A DNA stretch of 7,974 nt from assembly GCA_047972145.1 (NCBI GenBank), contig JBKEAI010000066.1, positions 1 through 7,974 on the forward strand, read 5' to 3'. A program made the translations under genes and the position numbers. Within the stretch, counting starts at the first letter, position 1, and each line of letters starts with the position of its first letter. Origin of the DNA: JAMLGJ01 sp047972145. GTDB taxonomy: Bacteria; Actinomycetota; Acidimicrobiia; Acidimicrobiales; Microtrichaceae. This document shows positions 7,158 through 7,974 of the stretch, piece by piece. Below the pieces are notes generated by a model. The model was given only the letters and a program-made list of their open reading frames with translations. It was not told the origin of the DNA and ran no database searches.

Positions 7158-7176
7158 CTCCCCATGGGCTTCTCCC
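7155..7176. repeat. 8-base direct repeat flanking a palindrome at the divergent start site
   Basis: CTTCTCCC occurs at 7155-7162 and 7169-7176, separated by CATGGG. The sequence CCCATGGG (7161-7168) is a perfect palindrome and contains the birA start codon. On the minus strand the repeats read GGGAGAAG, that is, two Shine-Dalgarno-like sites. It could be two ribosome sites, a direct-repeat operator between divergent genes, or chance. Confidence 0.4.
7158..7163 (-). promoter_or_regulatory. Ribosome binding site of the carboxylase gene
   Basis: The minus strand has GGGGAG ten bases before the GTG at 7147. It is the only Shine-Dalgarno-like element at a usable distance and supports that start together with the conserved MFSKVLIANRGEI N-terminus. 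It lies within the four-codon upstream ORF and is one copy of a repeated GGGAGAAG element. Confidence 0.5.
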
Positions 7177-7974
7177 GCGCCAAAGCGGACCTCGCCGGAA
7201 CCCGCTTCAGCGACCTGCGCTGGGTGGCCGAGACGGGTTCCACCAACGACGACGTGCAGGCTGCGATGACCTCCCCGGACCCGGCTCGGAGCGGGGAGCT
7301 CGTGATCGTCGCGGATCACCAGCGTGCAGGTCGGGGGCGTCTCGGGCGAACCTGGGAGGCTCCGCGCGGTGCGTCGCTGTTGATGACGGTCGGCACACAC
7401 GAGACGATCGCACCAGCTTCCCGGGGCCTGCTCCTCGCTGTGATGTCCAACGCTGCACGCCAGGCGGTGCGCGAGGTGACGGGGGTGGACGTGCTGTTGA
7501 AGTGGCCCAACGACCTGGTGGTGCGCGCCGAGCAGGGGTCAGGCAAGCAGGGGTCAGGCAAGCATGGTTCAGGTGCGCAGGGCTCCGGCAGCCATCAGGA
7601 CCTCAAGGTCGCCGGTGTGCTGGCGGAGTCGTTCGGTCTCGCCGATGGTTCCACCGCATACGCCGTGGGCATCGGGATCAACTGCAACTGGGGTGAGCTG
7701 CCAGGTTCCCTTCGATCGATCGCCGCCTCGCTCGACGGGCTCTCGGGTCGTGCCGTGGACCGTGAGGAGTTGGCGGTGGAGACCGTGCTCGGTTTCGAGT
7801 CCCGGCTCGGCACGCTGGGTGACCGGCCGGGGGACATCGTCGAGGAGTCGCGCCATGCATCGGCAACCCTCGGGTGCGAGGTCGTGGCCCACATCTCGGG
7901 TTCCGAGGTGCGAGGTCGTGCGGTGGACCTCGACTCCGACGGGGCCCTCCTCGTCGATACCGGTGGGCCGGACC
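7164..7974 (+). CDS. birA: Biotin--[biotin carboxyl-carrier protein] ligase, 3' end beyond the window
   Basis: This cytosolic enzyme activates biotin with ATP to biotinyl-5'-AMP and transfers it to the carrier lysine of biotin-dependent carboxylases; Lys555 of the divergent carboxylase is an obvious target. 270 codons are visible and no stop is reached. The protein begins almost directly with the catalytic domain, ETGSTNDDV (23-31), so it lacks the N-terminal helix-turn-helix of E. coli BirA and should not be a DNA-binding repressor (group I type). Key motifs are the biotin-loop sequence GRGRLGRTW (56-64, Arg59 matching E. coli R118), KWPND (113-117), KVAGVLAE (148-155, Lys148 matching E. coli K183) and GIGINCN (169-175). 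The small C-terminal domain follows (about 225 on, GRAVDLDSDGALLV). Length suggests only about 10-30 residues are missing. Between KWPND and KVAG sits an unusual Gly/Ser/Gln/Lys repeat (124-143). The ATG at 7164 has no Shine-Dalgarno and may be leaderless. Confidence 0.93.
   Translation, partial: MGFSRAKADLAGTRFSDLRWVAETGSTNDDVQAAMTSPDPARSGELVIVADHQRAGRGRLGRTWEAPRGASLLMTVGTHETIAPASRGLLLAVMSNAARQAVREVTGVDVLLKWPNDLVVRAEQGSGKQGSGKHGSGAQGSGSHQDLKVAGVLAESFGLADGSTAYAVGIGINCNWGELPGSLRSIAASLDGLSGRAVDREELAVETVLGFESRLGTLGDRPGDIVEESRHASATLGCEVVAHISGSEVRGRAVDLDSDGALLVDTGGPD
7533..7592 (+). repeat. 15-base tandem repeat inside birA, four units
   Basis: Four in-frame units of five codons encode QGSGK, QGSGK, HGSGA and QGSGS. 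The first two (7533-7547 and 7548-7562) are identical at the DNA level; the third and fourth have drifted mainly by synonymous and third-position changes. A further CAT codon begins a partial unit. The repeat adds a flexible hydrophilic loop of about 20 residues to the ligase catalytic domain. Such arrays can change copy number by slippage without shifting frame. Confidence 0.9.

Larger units (their letters stand above)
7151..7165 (-). promoter_or_regulatory. Possible four-codon upstream ORF (MGRR-stop) before the carboxylase gene
   Basis: The minus strand reads ATG GGG AGA AGA TAG, then one codon (GGC), then the GTG start of the carboxylase, all in the same frame. A GGGAG element ends six bases before this ATG. 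AGA is expected to be a rare arginine codon in a genome this GC-rich, and two stand in tandem. A translated leader or ribosome-stalling role is possible, but such a short ORF can easily arise by chance. Its ATG overlaps the birA ATG on the other strand within the palindrome CCCATGGG. Confidence 0.25.

Noticed and set aside
6911..7696. Plus-strand open frame of 261 codons overlapping the carboxylase start and birA
   Set aside because: The birA frame in the same region carries all biotin ligase motifs; this frame carries none and is Arg/Gly/Pro-rich.

Overview
The window is GC-rich, gene-dense bacterial DNA with strong G/C preference at third codon positions and several GTG starts. A biotin carboxylase fused to its biotin-carrier domain (the actinobacterial AccA/PccA layout), a BirA without a DNA-binding domain, and large multi-pass GT-C-like membrane proteins all point to Actinomycetota. 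An acidimicrobial-type lineage is possible, but I cannot establish that from sequence alone. Five protein genes fill almost everything; the largest intergenic gap is 55 bases, and I saw no tRNA, rRNA, CRISPR array or insertion sequence.

Layout. Positions 1-1227 (+) hold the 3' part of a UDP-glucose 6-dehydrogenase gene whose first ~26 codons lie outside the window. A 34-base convergent spacer follows. Three genes then run on the minus strand, listed here in transcription order. The first is an acyl-CoA carboxylase biotin carboxylase/BCCP subunit (7147 to 5372). The second is a 624-residue GT-C-like membrane protein (5316 to 3442). The third is a 726-residue GT-C-like membrane protein (3442 to 1262) joined to the second by a TGATG stop/start overlap. 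Diverging from the carboxylase gene, with 16 bases between start codons, is birA (7164 onward, +), which runs off the right edge close to its natural end.

How the genes fit. BirA makes biotinyl-AMP and attaches biotin to the carrier lysine of proteins such as the divergently encoded carboxylase, so that pair is an enzyme and its likely substrate. The dehydrogenase supplies UDP-glucuronate, and the two membrane proteins look like polyprenyl-phosphate-sugar-dependent glycosyltransferases. Together these suggest a cell-envelope polysaccharide or glycoprotein locus next to a fatty-acid/propionate carboxylation locus. No link between the two halves is shown beyond adjacency and shared strand.

The most unusual signals lie in and around birA. 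There is a (Q/H)GSGx 15-base tandem repeat inside the catalytic domain. The divergent start region is very compact and contains a possible leaderless birA start, a duplicated Shine-Dalgarno-like element and a four-codon upstream ORF with two AGA codons. I did not find convincing evidence of a wholly new system.
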